From the NCBI RefSeq assembly GCF_028128615.1, contig NZ_AMDP01000022.1:62001-126000 (forward strand): a stretch of DNA of 64,000 nucleotides, given 5' to 3'. The notes below the pieces were generated by a model. The model saw only the letters and a program-made list of their open reading frames with translations. It was not told where the DNA came from and ran no database searches. Made by a program: the position numbers and the translations under genes. Shown here in pieces: positions 1-8,174 of the stretch. Each line of letters opens with the position of its first letter. Position 1 is the first letter of the stretch. Source of the stretch: Enterococcus sp. 5H. Lineage in GTDB: Bacteria > Bacillota > Bacilli > Lactobacillales > Enterococcaceae.

Positions 1-1425
1 CTGTATCGTATGGATAAAAATCATGATCCAGAATTAGGAATTGCGGAAAGTGAGCCAACGGTTAGCGATGATGGTTTAGTCTATACTTTTAAATTGAAAG
101 ATGCGAAGTGGACAAATGGAGATCCAGTAGTTGCTGGTGATTTTGTTTATGCTTTTAAAAATGTAGTTGACCCTGCATATGGATCAAGTAGTAGCAATCA
201 GATGGATGTCTTCAAAAATGGTCGGAAAATCCGTGAAGATCAAGCGAGTTTGGATGATTTTGGTGTAAAAGCATTGGATGACAAAACCTTGGAATTAACG
301 CTTGAGTATCCTATTCCATATTTATCTCAAGTGCTGGTAGGTACGCCATTTATGCCGAAAAATGAAAAATTTGCTGAAGAAAAAGGCGAAGCTTATGGAA
401 CATCAACAGATGATTTTGTTGGTAATGGTCCATTTGTGATTTCAGGCTGGGATGGTAATACTGAAACATGGGAATTAAAGAAGAATGAAGACTACTGGGA
501 TCAAGAAAATGTAAAACTTGATACAATCAATGTTCAAGTAATCAAAGAAATCGGTACAGGAACGAATCTTTTTGATGCTGGTGACTTGGATTATACTGTT
601 TTAGCAGACACGTATGCTTTGCAATATAAAGATTCTCCACAGGCAAATTTTGTTTCCAAAGCAATGGTCGGTTATTTAAGTCCAAATCATAAACGTGAAG
701 TAACCGGCAACGTTAATGTTCGTAAAGCAATTTTACAAGCAATAGATAAAGAAACGTTTGCTAAAGATATTTTAGGGGACGGTTCGACTGCAATTAATGG
801 CTTTGTGCCAAAAGATTTTGCGAAAGATCCGGAAACAGGTGAAGATTTCCGTAAAGAAAGCGGCGATTATCTATCATTTGATTTAGCTGCTGCACAAAAG
901 AGCTGGGAAACGGCTAAAAAAGAATTAGGCAAAGATGAAATAGAATTAGAGCTGCTTTCAGCTGACACAGCTCTTGCGAAGAAGACAATTGAGTATGTTC
1001 AAGGACAATTGCAGCAAAATCTCCCAGGTCTAACAATTAAGTTAAAATCGATTCCGTTACAAAATCGTTTAGATTTACAAACAGCTGGCGATTTTGACTT
1101 AGTCTTTGGAACATGGACACCAGATTATGCTGATCCGATCAACTTCCTAGAATTTTATGACTCTAAGAGTGGTTTGAATACGGCAGGCTATAATAATCCT
1201 GAATATGATGCGGGATTAAATGATGCCAGAATTACACTAGCCAATGAGCCGAAACAACGTTGGGATAAAATGATTGATTTAGAAGAAATTTTGATTGAAA
1301 AAGATGCAGCCGTTTTACCGCTTTACCAAGGCTCTATTGGGTACCTAAAAGCTGACGAATTACAAGATTTACAAGTTTTTCCTTTTGGGAGAACTGTTTC
1401 TTACCGATTAGCTTATGTTGATTAA
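1..1425 (+). CDS. Peptide ABC transporter substrate-binding protein, OppA family (5' partial)
   Basis: This is the C-terminal part of an extracellular solute-binding protein family 5 member, which captures oligopeptides at the cell surface for an Opp-type importer. The reading frame is open to base 1, so the first in-frame ATG at 10 is internal and the signal peptide and lipobox lie outside the window. About 474 codons are visible. Family signatures include LYRMDKN and the GIAESEPTVSDDGLVYTFKL stretch near the left edge, VGNGPF, and a C-terminal segment ending in a Tyr-rich tail. A terminator-like hairpin follows, so it is the last or only gene of its unit. The exact peptide specificity (nutrient peptide or pheromone) cannot be read from this part. 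Confidence 0.9.
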   Translation: MYRMDKNHDPELGIAESEPTVSDDGLVYTFKLKDAKWTNGDPVVAGDFVYAFKNVVDPAYGSSSSNQMDVFKNGRKIREDQASLDDFGVKALDDKTLELTLEYPIPYLSQVLVGTPFMPKNEKFAEEKGEAYGTSTDDFVGNGPFVISGWDGNTETWELKKNEDYWDQENVKLDTINVQVIKEIGTGTNLFDAGDLDYTVLADTYALQYKDSPQANFVSKAMVGYLSPNHKREVTGNVNVRKAILQAIDKETFAKDILGDGSTAINGFVPKDFAKDPETGEDFRKESGDYLSFDLAAAQKSWETAKKELGKDEIELELLSADTALAKKTIEYVQGQLQQNLPGLTIKLKSIPLQNRLDLQTAGDFDLVFGTWTPDYADPINFLEFYDSKSGLNTAGYNNPEYDAGLNDARITLANEPKQRWDKMIDLEEILIEKDAAVLPLYQGSIGYLKADELQDLQVFPFGRTVSYRLAYVD

Positions 1426-1502
1426 AATATAAAATATTTCATAGAAATGTTTAACTTATTCTTGAAAGAAGCACCTACGTATCATTATTTTTTCTGATAA
1501 AT

Positions 1503-1542
1503 AGAGTCTGTGCGCACAATATTGTGTATCAGGCTCTTTTAT
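1503..1542 (+). terminator. Rho-independent terminator after the peptide-binding protein
   Basis: Arms AGAGTCTG and CAGGCTCT (one G-U pair) enclose a second perfect stem CACAAT/ATTGTG, followed by TTTTATT. It sits about 80 bases after the stop of the upstream gene. Confidence 0.8.
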
Positions 1543-1655
1543 TATGCAAAAAAACATACTAGTCAAACAATACTGATACAAAGGTTTTGAAAGCGAATAT
1601 AGTTAAAGAAAAATGAGTAAGTCAAAATTACTTAACGCGTAACTTTTGTAATTGT

Positions 1656-1684
1656 TTGAAAATACGTTTACCATAAAATATAGA
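1656..1684 (+). promoter_or_regulatory. Candidate sigma-A promoter of the gls24 operon
   Basis: TTGAAA (1656-1661) and TATAGA (1679-1684) are separated by 17 bases. They lie about 30 bases upstream of the amaP start, after a terminator that insulates the preceding gene. Confidence 0.5.
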
Positions 1685-1713
1685 AAGTATAAACAACGTT
1701 GGAGGCAAATTCT

Positions 1714-2271
1714 ATGAGAGTAATCAAAATTTTTATTGTTTTATTATTGATAGCTGGCATTTTTGGTATCGTTGGTTTGTATTCTCAGATTGAGAATCTA
1801 GGCGTTGTTTCCACCTTTTATCATGATTTGTTGCTTCAGTCAGACTGGTTGTTTTACTTTTACCAAATCGTGTTGATTACCTTGATTATTTTGCTATTTT
1901 TAATTTTTTGGTTAGTGGTGTTTAAACCAATCACAGAAAATGAAATACGCATAAAAAAAGAAATGGGCCAAATCAACCTGCCGTTATCTACTTTAGAATC
2001 AATAGCAAGAAGTTCGGTACAAGAGATTGTCAAAAACGATGAAACCCAAGTAAAAGTGAAATTGACTAAAAAACGGTTAGCTGATGTAAGAGTAACAGTA
2101 GCTGAAGATCAACAGCTAGTGAATACAGGTAAACAAATCCAAGAACAAATTGCACAGTCACTATTTAAAACGGCTCAAGTTGAAACGAAAAAAGTAAAAG
2201 TAATTTTCAAAAAGAAAAAAGCAGCTGAATCACTTGCAACAACTAATAAAAGACAATCACGTGTTGTATAA
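1714..2271 (+). CDS. amaP: Alkaline shock response membrane anchor protein AmaP
   Basis: The 185-residue membrane protein has two N-terminal transmembrane segments (about residues 3-23 and 43-70) and a basic cytoplasmic C-terminal part. In staphylococci AmaP anchors Asp23 to the membrane; the same role is inferred here because a Gls24/Asp23 protein is encoded two genes downstream. I chose ATG 1714 because GGAGG at 1701-1705 is 8 bases upstream; the in-frame TTG at 1699 would overlap that ribosome binding site. It is the first gene of a four-gene unit and the family is associated with cell-envelope stress. The C-terminus is rich in Lys and carries no catalytic motif. Confidence 0.85.
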   Translation: MRVIKIFIVLLLIAGIFGIVGLYSQIENLGVVSTFYHDLLLQSDWLFYFYQIVLITLIILLFLIFWLVVFKPITENEIRIKKEMGQINLPLSTLESIARSSVQEIVKNDETQVKVKLTKKRLADVRVTVAEDQQLVNTGKQIQEQIAQSLFKTAQVETKKVKVIFKKKKAAESLATTNKRQSRVV

Positions 2272-2285
2272 AGGGGGAGACGCAC

Positions 2286-2501
2286 ATGAAAAAATTACAA
2301 TCATTGGCTCCTTATCGCAACCAAATTGGCTTCACACTATTATTCATTGTGATCGCAATTTTGTTTATGACGATTGGTTTTTGGAAAACTATTCTAATTA
2401 TTTTATTTACAGGAATTGGCTTTTTTATCGGAATGGTCAAGGACGAACAACGTAGTATCTCTTCAATCATAGCGTCAATTCAAGCTATGTTTGAAAGATA
2501 A
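2286..2501 (+). CDS. DUF2273 small integral membrane protein
   Basis: The 71-residue protein is almost entirely two closely spaced hydrophobic helices (about residues 13-30 and 33-50) with short charged ends, as is usual for DUF2273 proteins found beside Asp23/AmaP genes. It starts 14 bases after amaP behind a GGGGGAGA ribosome binding site. The function is unknown; from its position it is probably a partner of AmaP/Gls24 at the membrane. An overlapping frame (2234-2455) is only a shadow of this gene. Confidence 0.85.
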   Translation: MKKLQSLAPYRNQIGFTLLFIVIAILFMTIGFWKTILIILFTGIGFFIGMVKDEQRSISSIIASIQAMFER

Positions 2502-2538
2502 AAATAAATAGTAACAAATCAGAAAGGTTGAGAAGAAA

Positions 2539-3009
2539 ATGGATAACAAAGCAAATGGAAACACAACTGAAGGAACAAATCAAAATGGGATCAAAACCAA
2601 ATTGACATTTGATGATCAAGTAGTGAAAAAAATTGCGGGTATTGCCGTTTCAGAAATTCCAGGAATTTTAGGATTAAGCGGAAATGCCATTACAAACTTG
2701 ACCGACAAATTTACAAACGGAAATAATCCGACTAAAGGAATCAGTGCAGAAGTTGGCACAAAACAAGTTGCAATCGATTTGGATGTTATTGGTGAATATG
2801 GTAAAAATATCGCCCAAGTATTTGACGCTGCAACGAAAAAAGTTACAGATGAAGTGAAAAACATGACTGGTCTTGACGTGATTGAATTCAATATGAATGT
2901 GGATGATATTATGACAAAAGCGCAATACGAAGAAAAATTTGATAATAAGAAAAAAGATGATACTACTGAAAATAACAAACAAGAAAATAATACTCGTACA
3001 TTACAGTAA
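2539..3009 (+). CDS. gls24: Gls24/Asp23 family envelope stress response protein
   Basis: This soluble 156-residue protein carries the Asp23/DUF322 domain: the KLTFDDQVVKKIAGIAVSEI start and the later GTKQVAIDLDVIGEYG strand are characteristic. In enterococci Gls24 proteins are general-stress proteins linked to bile tolerance and virulence (established for E. faecalis and E. faecium). The last 25 residues are a low-complexity Lys/Asp/Asn tail. It follows DUF2273 by 37 bases behind an AGAAAGG site and is followed by glsB, giving the classical gls24-glsB arrangement. Confidence 0.92.
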   Translation: MDNKANGNTTEGTNQNGIKTKLTFDDQVVKKIAGIAVSEIPGILGLSGNAITNLTDKFTNGNNPTKGISAEVGTKQVAIDLDVIGEYGKNIAQVFDAATKKVTDEVKNMTGLDVIEFNMNVDDIMTKAQYEEKFDNKKKDDTTENNKQENNTRTLQ

Positions 3010-3037
3010 GTCATAATATTATAGGAGGACGATTAGC

Positions 3038-3286
3038 ATGTTAAGTTTTATTTGGTCATTAATTGTTGGCGGAGTACTAGGAGCTATCGCCGGAGCAATT
3101 TTAGGTAGAGATGTACCTGGCGGTGTGGTTGGAAATATTATTGTTGGGTTTATCGGAAGCTGGGTTGGAACAATGCTTTTAGGGAACTTTGGACCAGTGA
3201 TTGGTGGTTTTCCAATTATTTCAGCCTTGATAGGCGCGATTATCTGTATTGCGATTTATTCATTTATTGCGAAAAGAATGGCTTGA
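3038..3286 (+). CDS. glsB: GlsB/YeaQ/YmgE family stress response membrane protein
   Basis: The 82-residue, very hydrophobic protein of the transglycosylase-associated (YeaQ/YmgE) family has three predicted membrane helices and the Gly-rich motif GGVLGAIAGAILGRDVPGG near the N-terminus. It is preceded by TAGGAGGA and lies 28 bases after gls24. GlsB is co-transcribed with gls24 in enterococci and affects bile-salt resistance; biochemical activity is unproven. A strong terminator follows, closing the operon. Confidence 0.9.
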   Translation: MLSFIWSLIVGGVLGAIAGAILGRDVPGGVVGNIIVGFIGSWVGTMLLGNFGPVIGGFPIISALIGAIICIAIYSFIAKRMA

Positions 3287-3340
3287 TAAGAAAACAGAGC
3301 AATGGAAATTATTACTTCTTTTGGCTATGAATTCAATTAA

Positions 3341-3390
3341 AAGGTACTTAATATATAACGATTTAAGTTATATATTAAGTACCTTTTTTA
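3341..3390 (+). terminator. Terminator of the gls24 operon
   Basis: Perfect 19-bp arms (3341-3359 and 3367-3385) flank a 7-base loop, followed by a T run. The A run on the other side could let it work on the minus strand too. Confidence 0.85.
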
Positions 3391-3690
3391 GCGAAAAGTA
3401 TTTAATCGTTTAAAATTAACAATCTTAGAAAACGAAATGAAAATTTTGAGCTGAAAGGGATGTTGTGAGAGGACTCTTATAAGAAAATTAGTGAACATTT
3501 TTATGTTAAAAAATGCTAAATAAGAAATGAAAAAGCCTAAAAAAATTAAGTGATTTCTTTTTTTCAAAATCATCTTTGCTAGATAATAGTCAAAGTGTTT
3601 TTGAAAAAATATACACCGGCACAACAGGCCATCTTATCTGGAAGCAAAAAGGAAACTTGATTTGGACCTTAGAGGACGTTCAAAATGAAT
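3391..3690. other. Intergenic stretch with a possible short gene remnant
   Basis: No credible complete gene is present. On the plus strand a frame open from 3531 to the TAA at 3687-3689 ends in a peptide containing TGTTGHLIWKQ and LIWTLEDVQNE, whose composition looks protein-like, but it has no start codon with a ribosome binding site. It may be the tail of a decayed gene. I could not assign a family. Confidence 0.25.
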
Positions 3691-3757
3691 AAAAAGCGAT
3701 TGATTCTTTCTACAACAGCCAAGAACACTGTTGAGGAAAGAATCAATCGTTTTTTTT
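3691..3757. terminator. Bidirectional terminator
   Basis: A 14-bp perfect stem (3697-3710 with 3736-3749) and an inner CAACAG/CTGTTG stem are flanked by AAAAA on the left and a T run on the right. It can terminate the DUF960 gene on the minus strand and anything arriving on the plus strand. Confidence 0.8.
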
Positions 3758-3761
3758 ATTT

Positions 3762-4082
3762 TTATTCCAACATTTCAGCAGGTAATAAGATCGTCTCTTT
3801 ATTACCGTCATCAAAAGCAAAAATTTGAGATGGGTATTCATCGTAATAAGGGAAAGGCAAATCAATGGCCATTTGGACATCACTTATTTCTTGAGAAAAG
3901 TGAACAGTCACGTTTCCCCCATTGTCGATTAAATCAAAATAAAGCATATTTGTTAGAGGAATAACGCCTTTTAAATCAATATCAATAATTAGCCAGATGC
4001 TGTCAATTAATGCACCGGGCAATCGCTCAACCACACCCAGAGAAGCATAACGACGACGTTCACTATCAAAACTTTCAACCAT
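3762..4082 (-). CDS. DUF960 family protein
   Basis: This small acidic protein has 106 residues and no membrane segment. The start contains ERRRYASLGVVERLP and the end FDDGNKETILLPAEML, features I associate with the DUF960 family of lactobacillales, whose function is not known. The start ATG is preceded by AAAGGAGG at a normal distance. It stands alone between a bidirectional terminator and the L25 gene, so it is probably monocistronic. The family call rests on recalled similarity. Confidence 0.7.
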   Translation of the reverse strand: MVESFDSERRRYASLGVVERLPGALIDSIWLIIDIDLKGVIPLTNMLYFDLIDNGGNVTVHFSQEISDVQMAIDLPFPYYDEYPSQIFAFDDGNKETILLPAEMLE

Positions 4083-4190
4083 TTGTTTGACCTCCTTTAT
4101 CTATCTGATAACAATAGTATACCTCATTTTTTTAAAACTCGCGCCTGTCATGTTTGGAAATAAAAGCAATTATAATGCTTAAAAATAGTC

Positions 4191-4222
4191 AAAAAAAAGA
4201 TAAGGCTTTTGACCTTATCTTC
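4191..4222 (-). terminator. Terminator of the L25 gene
   Basis: On the minus strand AGATAAGG and CCTTATCT form a stem around a 7-base loop, followed by a run of seven or more T. It starts about 27 bases after the rplY stop. Confidence 0.85.
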
Positions 4223-4248
4223 TCAGAAATATTTATTTAATAGAGTAT

Positions 4249-4860
4249 TTATTCTGCTTTTTCACCAATCACTTCTGGTTCAGCTGCTTCTTCAGAGCTT
4301 TCAACATCTGCTGCTTGTGCTTCTACAACAGCAGCGATTTGTTCTTCAGCATCAGTGATGATGTCATAATCTTTTTCTTTTGGTAAATCAGCGACAGTGA
4401 TTGCATCACCGATTGCTAATTTTGTGATATCAACTTCTACACGTTCTGGTAATTTATCTGGAGTTGCAGAAACAAGGACGTTGTATAAGTTTTGAGCTAA
4501 AACTCCACCAGCTTTTACGCCTTCAGATTCGCCGACAAGGACGATTTCAGCTTCAACTTCAGTCGCTTCTTTCATATTTACTGCTAAAAATTCGACATGT
4601 TTCAATTGGCTAGTGAATGTGTCTAATTGCGCTTTGTACATCAAAGTGTTGATCTTTTTACCACCAACATTCATTGTGATAACAGCATTGGCACCATTAT
4701 CGCGCAAAACTTTTGTTAATTCTTTTTCGTCAACTGAAATAGCTGTACTTTCAATTTCATAACCATAAACGACTGCAGGAACTTGACCAGAGTGACGTAG
4801 TTGATTTCTTAGTGAACGTGGACGGACGGCTCTTTCTTTAACTTCTAATGATACTGACAT
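4249..4860 (-). CDS. rplY: 50S ribosomal protein L25/general stress protein Ctc
   Basis: The 203-residue long form of L25 has an N-terminal 5S-rRNA-binding beta-barrel domain (about residues 1-95, beginning MSVSLEVKERAVRPRSLRNQ) and a C-terminal TL5/Ctc domain, ending in an acidic Glu/Ala tail. It binds 5S rRNA in the central protuberance of the large subunit; the Bacillus homologue Ctc is also a general-stress protein. The ATG is preceded by AAGGAGGAA. A leader of about 300 bases with its own promoter and an internal terminator-like hairpin suggests control by attenuation. Confidence 0.95.
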   Translation of the reverse strand: MSVSLEVKERAVRPRSLRNQLRHSGQVPAVVYGYEIESTAISVDEKELTKVLRDNGANAVITMNVGGKKINTLMYKAQLDTFTSQLKHVEFLAVNMKEATEVEAEIVLVGESEGVKAGGVLAQNLYNVLVSATPDKLPERVEVDITKLAIGDAITVADLPKEKDYDIITDAEEQIAAVVEAQAADVESSEEAAEPEVIGEKAE

Positions 4861-5071
4861 AACCTAAATTCCTCCTTAAATTTAACTGCTGAACGAAATA
4901 TATCAGCGAGGTAAATCAAGTGAATTCATATTTGGTTATCTGCAAAACGCAACATGATGGAAAAAAGGAGTTTTGCTGATCTCGAAAATAAACATGTAAA
5001 AGCAATAACTTAGCTAAGGTTTTAGGTTCAAAAAACAAACCAAAAGCTTCTACAAAACGGACAGCAAAAAC

Positions 5072-5108
5072 AAAAAATCCCGAATAATTGTGCACAATTA
5101 TCCAGGGA
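5072..5108 (-). promoter_or_regulatory. Attenuator-like hairpin in the L25 leader
   Basis: Read on the minus strand, CCC and GGG flank the 16-bp palindrome TAATTGTGCACAATTA (5085-5100), and ATTTTTTGTTTTTG follows directly. That is the form of an intrinsic terminator, yet it lies between the candidate promoter and rplY. It would stop transcription before the gene unless an alternative fold forms. Confidence 0.5.
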
Positions 5109-5184
5109 AAAATTCCATATGATACCTTATTCTCTCCCAGGTCATTACGCTGTTTTTGAGAAACCTTATTCACTTTCTATATCA

Positions 5185-5213
5185 ACCATAACCCTAATCG
5201 AAATGTAAGTCAA
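5185..5213 (-). promoter_or_regulatory. Candidate promoter of rplY
   Basis: On the minus strand TTGACT (5213-5208) and TATGGT (5190-5185) are 17 bases apart. The predicted transcript would have a 5' leader of roughly 320 bases before the L25 start codon. Confidence 0.5.
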
Positions 5214-5289
5214 GGGAAGTGAAGAAAACCTCTTTTCTTTTAAACTTTTTTAATTTATACTAAAATATTAACTGAAATGAGGAAGATAC

Positions 5290-6045
5290 ATGCGTTTAGA
5301 TAAACTACTGGAACAAGAAAAAATAGGCTCTAAAAGAAAAGTAAAAGCCTTGATTCGCAGTAAACAAGTAACGGTTGATGGGCAAGTTATTATTGTTGAA
5401 AATCAAAATGTAGATGCAGCTTTACAAGAGATTTTTGTTGGGAATCAAAAAATTCAGCAAGCGACTCATGTTTATTATATGCTAAACAAACCAGCCGGAG
5501 TTGTAAGTGCAGTGAGTGATAGTGAGCACCAAACCGTTATTGACTTAATTGATAAAAATCACCGAAGAAAAGGCTTGTACCCGATTGGCAGACTAGACCG
5601 TGATACTGAGGGGCTATTATTAATTACCGATAATGGACAACTGGGTTATCAATTATTGCTGCCGCATAAAAAAGTAACGAAACGCTATGAAGTTGTGGTT
5701 AACGAGCGATTAACGGAAGCTGACTGTGAAGCGTTTAAAAAAGGAATCATATTTACTGGCGGAAAGAAGTGCAAACCAGCAGAACTGACCATTATATCAG
5801 CCCAAGAAAACCAAAGCCGAGCTTATCTTGACATCACCGAAGGCAAATTTCATCAAGTGAAAAAGATGTTTTTAGCAGTAGGCAAAAAAGTAATATACCT
5901 TAAGCGTTTATCTATGGGACCAATCAGCTTAGACGAAACACTTGCTGTAGGTCATTATCGTTCTTTAAACCAAGACGAACTTCAAGCTTTGCTTCCTTAC
6001 TTCACTACACATAAAAAAGAAAAGAGCGTAGATCATGAAATTTAA
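5290..6045 (+). CDS. 16S rRNA pseudouridine synthase, RsuA/RluB family
   Basis: The enzyme isomerises uridine to pseudouridine in ribosomal RNA. The first 60 residues are an S4 RNA-binding domain (MRLDKLLEQEK, SKRKVKALI), followed by the catalytic domain with GRLDRDTEGLLLITDNG, whose Asp is the family nucleophile. At 251 residues it has the normal length. The RsuA type (16S U516) is likely, but RluB/RluE specificity cannot be excluded by eye. The start ATG follows GAGGAAG. The stop overlaps the next gene by 11 bases, so the two are translationally coupled. Confidence 0.88.
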   Translation: MRLDKLLEQEKIGSKRKVKALIRSKQVTVDGQVIIVENQNVDAALQEIFVGNQKIQQATHVYYMLNKPAGVVSAVSDSEHQTVIDLIDKNHRRKGLYPIGRLDRDTEGLLLITDNGQLGYQLLLPHKKVTKRYEVVVNERLTEADCEAFKKGIIFTGGKKCKPAELTIISAQENQSRAYLDITEGKFHQVKKMFLAVGKKVIYLKRLSMGPISLDETLAVGHYRSLNQDELQALLPYFTTHKKEKSVDHEI

Positions 6046-6721
6046 AACATTATTATTTGATGTAGACGATACATTATTAGATTTTCGATTAACAGAAAAA
6101 AAGGCACTTCAGGCATTGTTTCAAGAAGAAAATATTTTGTTAACGGATGAAATAGAAGCGACTTATCAAAAAATTAATCGACAATTATGGCGCGATTTTG
6201 AACAAGGTAAAACAGATAAAGCAACGGTTACTGATACACGTTTTAGTCTTTTATTTGAACAATTAAACAAAAGTGTTGATGGTAAAGAGCTTGGCGAAAA
6301 ATATCGTCAGCATCTTAGCCAAGGTCATGATTTATTAGGCAATAGCAAAGCAATTATTGAAGAATTGAATAAGGATTATGAGCTATATATTGTAACGAAT
6401 GGTGTAGCAAAAACGCAATACCAACGATTAAACGATTCTAAATTAACCCCTTATTTTAATGATATTTTTGTATCAGAAGAAGTCGGATTTCAAAAACCAA
6501 TGATCGAATATTTTGATTATGTATTTAAACGAATTCCTGATTTTGATCGTGAAAAAACGATGATTATCGGCGATTCATTAGTGTCAGATATTCAAGGCGG
6601 TAATTTGGCAGAGATTCAAACACTTTGGCTAAATCCAACAAAACAGCTTAAAGAAACAGCCATTCAGCCGACGTATGAAATTAGCCGTTTAGATGATATT
6701 TTTACAGTTTTGAATGATTAA
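6035..6721 (+). CDS. YjjG family noncanonical pyrimidine nucleotidase (HAD hydrolase)
   Basis: This HAD-superfamily phosphatase of 228 residues has motif I FDVDDTLLDF at residues 8-17, motif II in IVTNGV, and motif III/IV around GFQKP and IIGDSLVSDIQGG. YjjG/YfnB enzymes are thought to remove 5'-phosphate from noncanonical pyrimidine nucleotides and clean the pool. The assignment is based on overall motif spacing and the alpha-helical cap between motifs I and II. It overlaps the upstream pseudouridine synthase gene by 11 bases and converges on an acetyltransferase gene. Confidence 0.82.
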   Translation: MKFKTLLFDVDDTLLDFRLTEKKALQALFQEENILLTDEIEATYQKINRQLWRDFEQGKTDKATVTDTRFSLLFEQLNKSVDGKELGEKYRQHLSQGHDLLGNSKAIIEELNKDYELYIVTNGVAKTQYQRLNDSKLTPYFNDIFVSEEVGFQKPMIEYFDYVFKRIPDFDREKTMIIGDSLVSDIQGGNLAEIQTLWLNPTKQLKETAIQPTYEISRLDDIFTVLND

Positions 6722-6769
6722 AAATAGAACAATATTTGAAATGAGAGGCTGAAACAAACACGCTCTAAA

Positions 6770-7222
6770 TTATAAATCTAAGCTTAAACGCACCATATCT
6801 TTTAAAACAAGTTTATTTTCAATAATTTCTTCATCATAATGACGAACAAAAAAATCTCGATCAATACTCGTTAAACGGAATCCGCATTTTTGATATAAAT
6901 ACAATTGTGCAAAACTAGTACTGCCAGTTCCAATTTCTACAGTTTTATAAGAATTTTCTTTTGCATAGTCTATGGCAAAGTGGAGTAATTTTGCTCCGAT
7001 TCCTTGATTCTGAAAAGCTTCAGATACTGCAATATTAACAATTTCCAGTGTTTCCGGACGCGTAGGTAATAGGACTAAAACACCAGCTACATCATCAGCT
7101 GAACGATATTCGAAACTGATTCCGCGAGGCAAGTATTTATTGATTACATTTTTATCAGGATCAGCTAGTAATAGAAGTTCATAGTGAAAGGTAGTAAAGT
7201 ACTGGATTTCTTTTATCGACAT
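6770..7222 (-). CDS. GNAT family N-acetyltransferase
   Basis: The 150-residue acetyltransferase contains the acetyl-CoA-binding motif A, seen as IAVSEAFQNQGIGAKLLHFA (Q-x-x-G-I-G-A), and a following motif B with LYLYQKCGFRL. Substrate is unknown. An upstream extension to 7363 is possible in frame, but I chose ATG 7222 because GGAAAGGG precedes it and the extension is hydrophobic and would run across the udk promoter and start. It is divergent from udk and convergent with the YjjG gene. Confidence 0.85.
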   Translation of the reverse strand: MSIKEIQYFTTFHYELLLLADPDKNVINKYLPRGISFEYRSADDVAGVLVLLPTRPETLEIVNIAVSEAFQNQGIGAKLLHFAIDYAKENSYKTVEIGTGSTSFAQLYLYQKCGFRLTSIDRDFFVRHYDEEIIENKLVLKDMVRLSLDL

Positions 7223-7344
7223 AATAAACGCCCTTTCCGTATTTTTAATAAAAAAATGAATAAAATTATGGCTTTCTGGCTCGTTTCCATTATAATAGAA
7301 AAAGGTAATTGTGACTATTACAGACAAGAAAGAGGTTTCGTTGA

Positions 7345-7974
7345 ATGAAAAACAATCAGCCAATCGTAATCGGCGTTACCGGTGGTTCCGGTAGTGGAAA
7401 AACCAGTGTTAGTCGGGCGATTTTCAATCATTTTCCTAATCATTCTATTATGATGTTGGAACAGGATTCTTATTATAAAGATCAAAGCCATTTGAGTTTT
7501 GAAGAAAGGCTTGCGACTAATTACGATCATCCATTTGCTTTTGATACGGATTTGTTGATTGAACATTTGCAGCAATTGCTGAATTATCAAGCAATTGAAA
7601 AACCAGTGTATGATTATGTTGCCCATACTAGAAGTTCAGATGTTTTGATTCAAGAACCAAAAGAAGTAATTATTTTAGAGGGCATTTTAATTCTTGAAGA
7701 TAGTCGCTTAAGAGAATTAATGGATATTAAATTATACGTGGATACAGATGATGATATTCGAATTATTCGTCGAATCAAGCGGGATATGGAAGAACGCGGT
7801 AGAACCTTAGATTCTGTTATTGAACAATATCTAACCGTTGTGAAACCGATGTATCATCAATTTATCGAATCAACGAAACGTTACGCTGATGTCATAGTGC
7901 CGGAAGGTGGAGAAAATCACGTAGCCATTGATTTGATTACCACAAAAGTAGCAAGTATTTTAAATGAAAATTAA
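7345..7974 (+). CDS. udk: Uridine kinase
   Basis: It phosphorylates uridine and cytidine in pyrimidine salvage. The Walker A motif [12 protein letters not shown] is at residues 10-21, with QDSYYKD and NYDHPFAFD in the nucleoside-binding region and [13 protein letters not shown] in the lid. At 209 residues it has the usual Udk length. The ATG follows AAGAAAGAGG. A clear terminator lies directly downstream, so it is probably a single-gene unit. Confidence 0.95.
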   Translation: MKNNQPIVIGVTGGSGSGKTSVSRAIFNHFPNHSIMMLEQDSYYKDQSHLSFEERLATNYDHPFAFDTDLLIEHLQQLLNYQAIEKPVYDYVAHTRSSDVLIQEPKEVIILEGILILEDSRLRELMDIKLYVDTDDDIRIIRRIKRDMEERGRTLDSVIEQYLTVVKPMYHQFIESTKRYADVIVPEGGENHVAIDLITTKVASILNEN

Positions 7975-8001
7975 GATAGAATGATTTATTAATAAAAAAA
8001 G

Positions 8002-8050
8002 ATAACAGTAACTGACACAATGTTTGAAAGTCAGTTGCTGTTATTTTATT
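8002..8050 (+). terminator. Terminator of udk
   Basis: Fifteen-base arms (8002-8016 and 8030-8044), with one mismatch, around a 13-base loop are followed by TTTATT. Confidence 0.8.
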
Positions 8051-8174
8051 GTGTTTTGAATATTGAATTTTTCGTGAATTTAGTAAGTAAAATATAGACA
8101 GCTTATTAATTTTTATAGTATCGTATGTGATAACTATTGATCGGAATGTTATTTATTTGGAAAGGAAAGATTGG

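Noticed and set aside
4916-5173. Minus-strand frame of 85 residues in the rplY leader
   Set aside because: Its GTG has no ribosome binding site and the frame runs through the terminator-like hairpin; treated as leader RNA.
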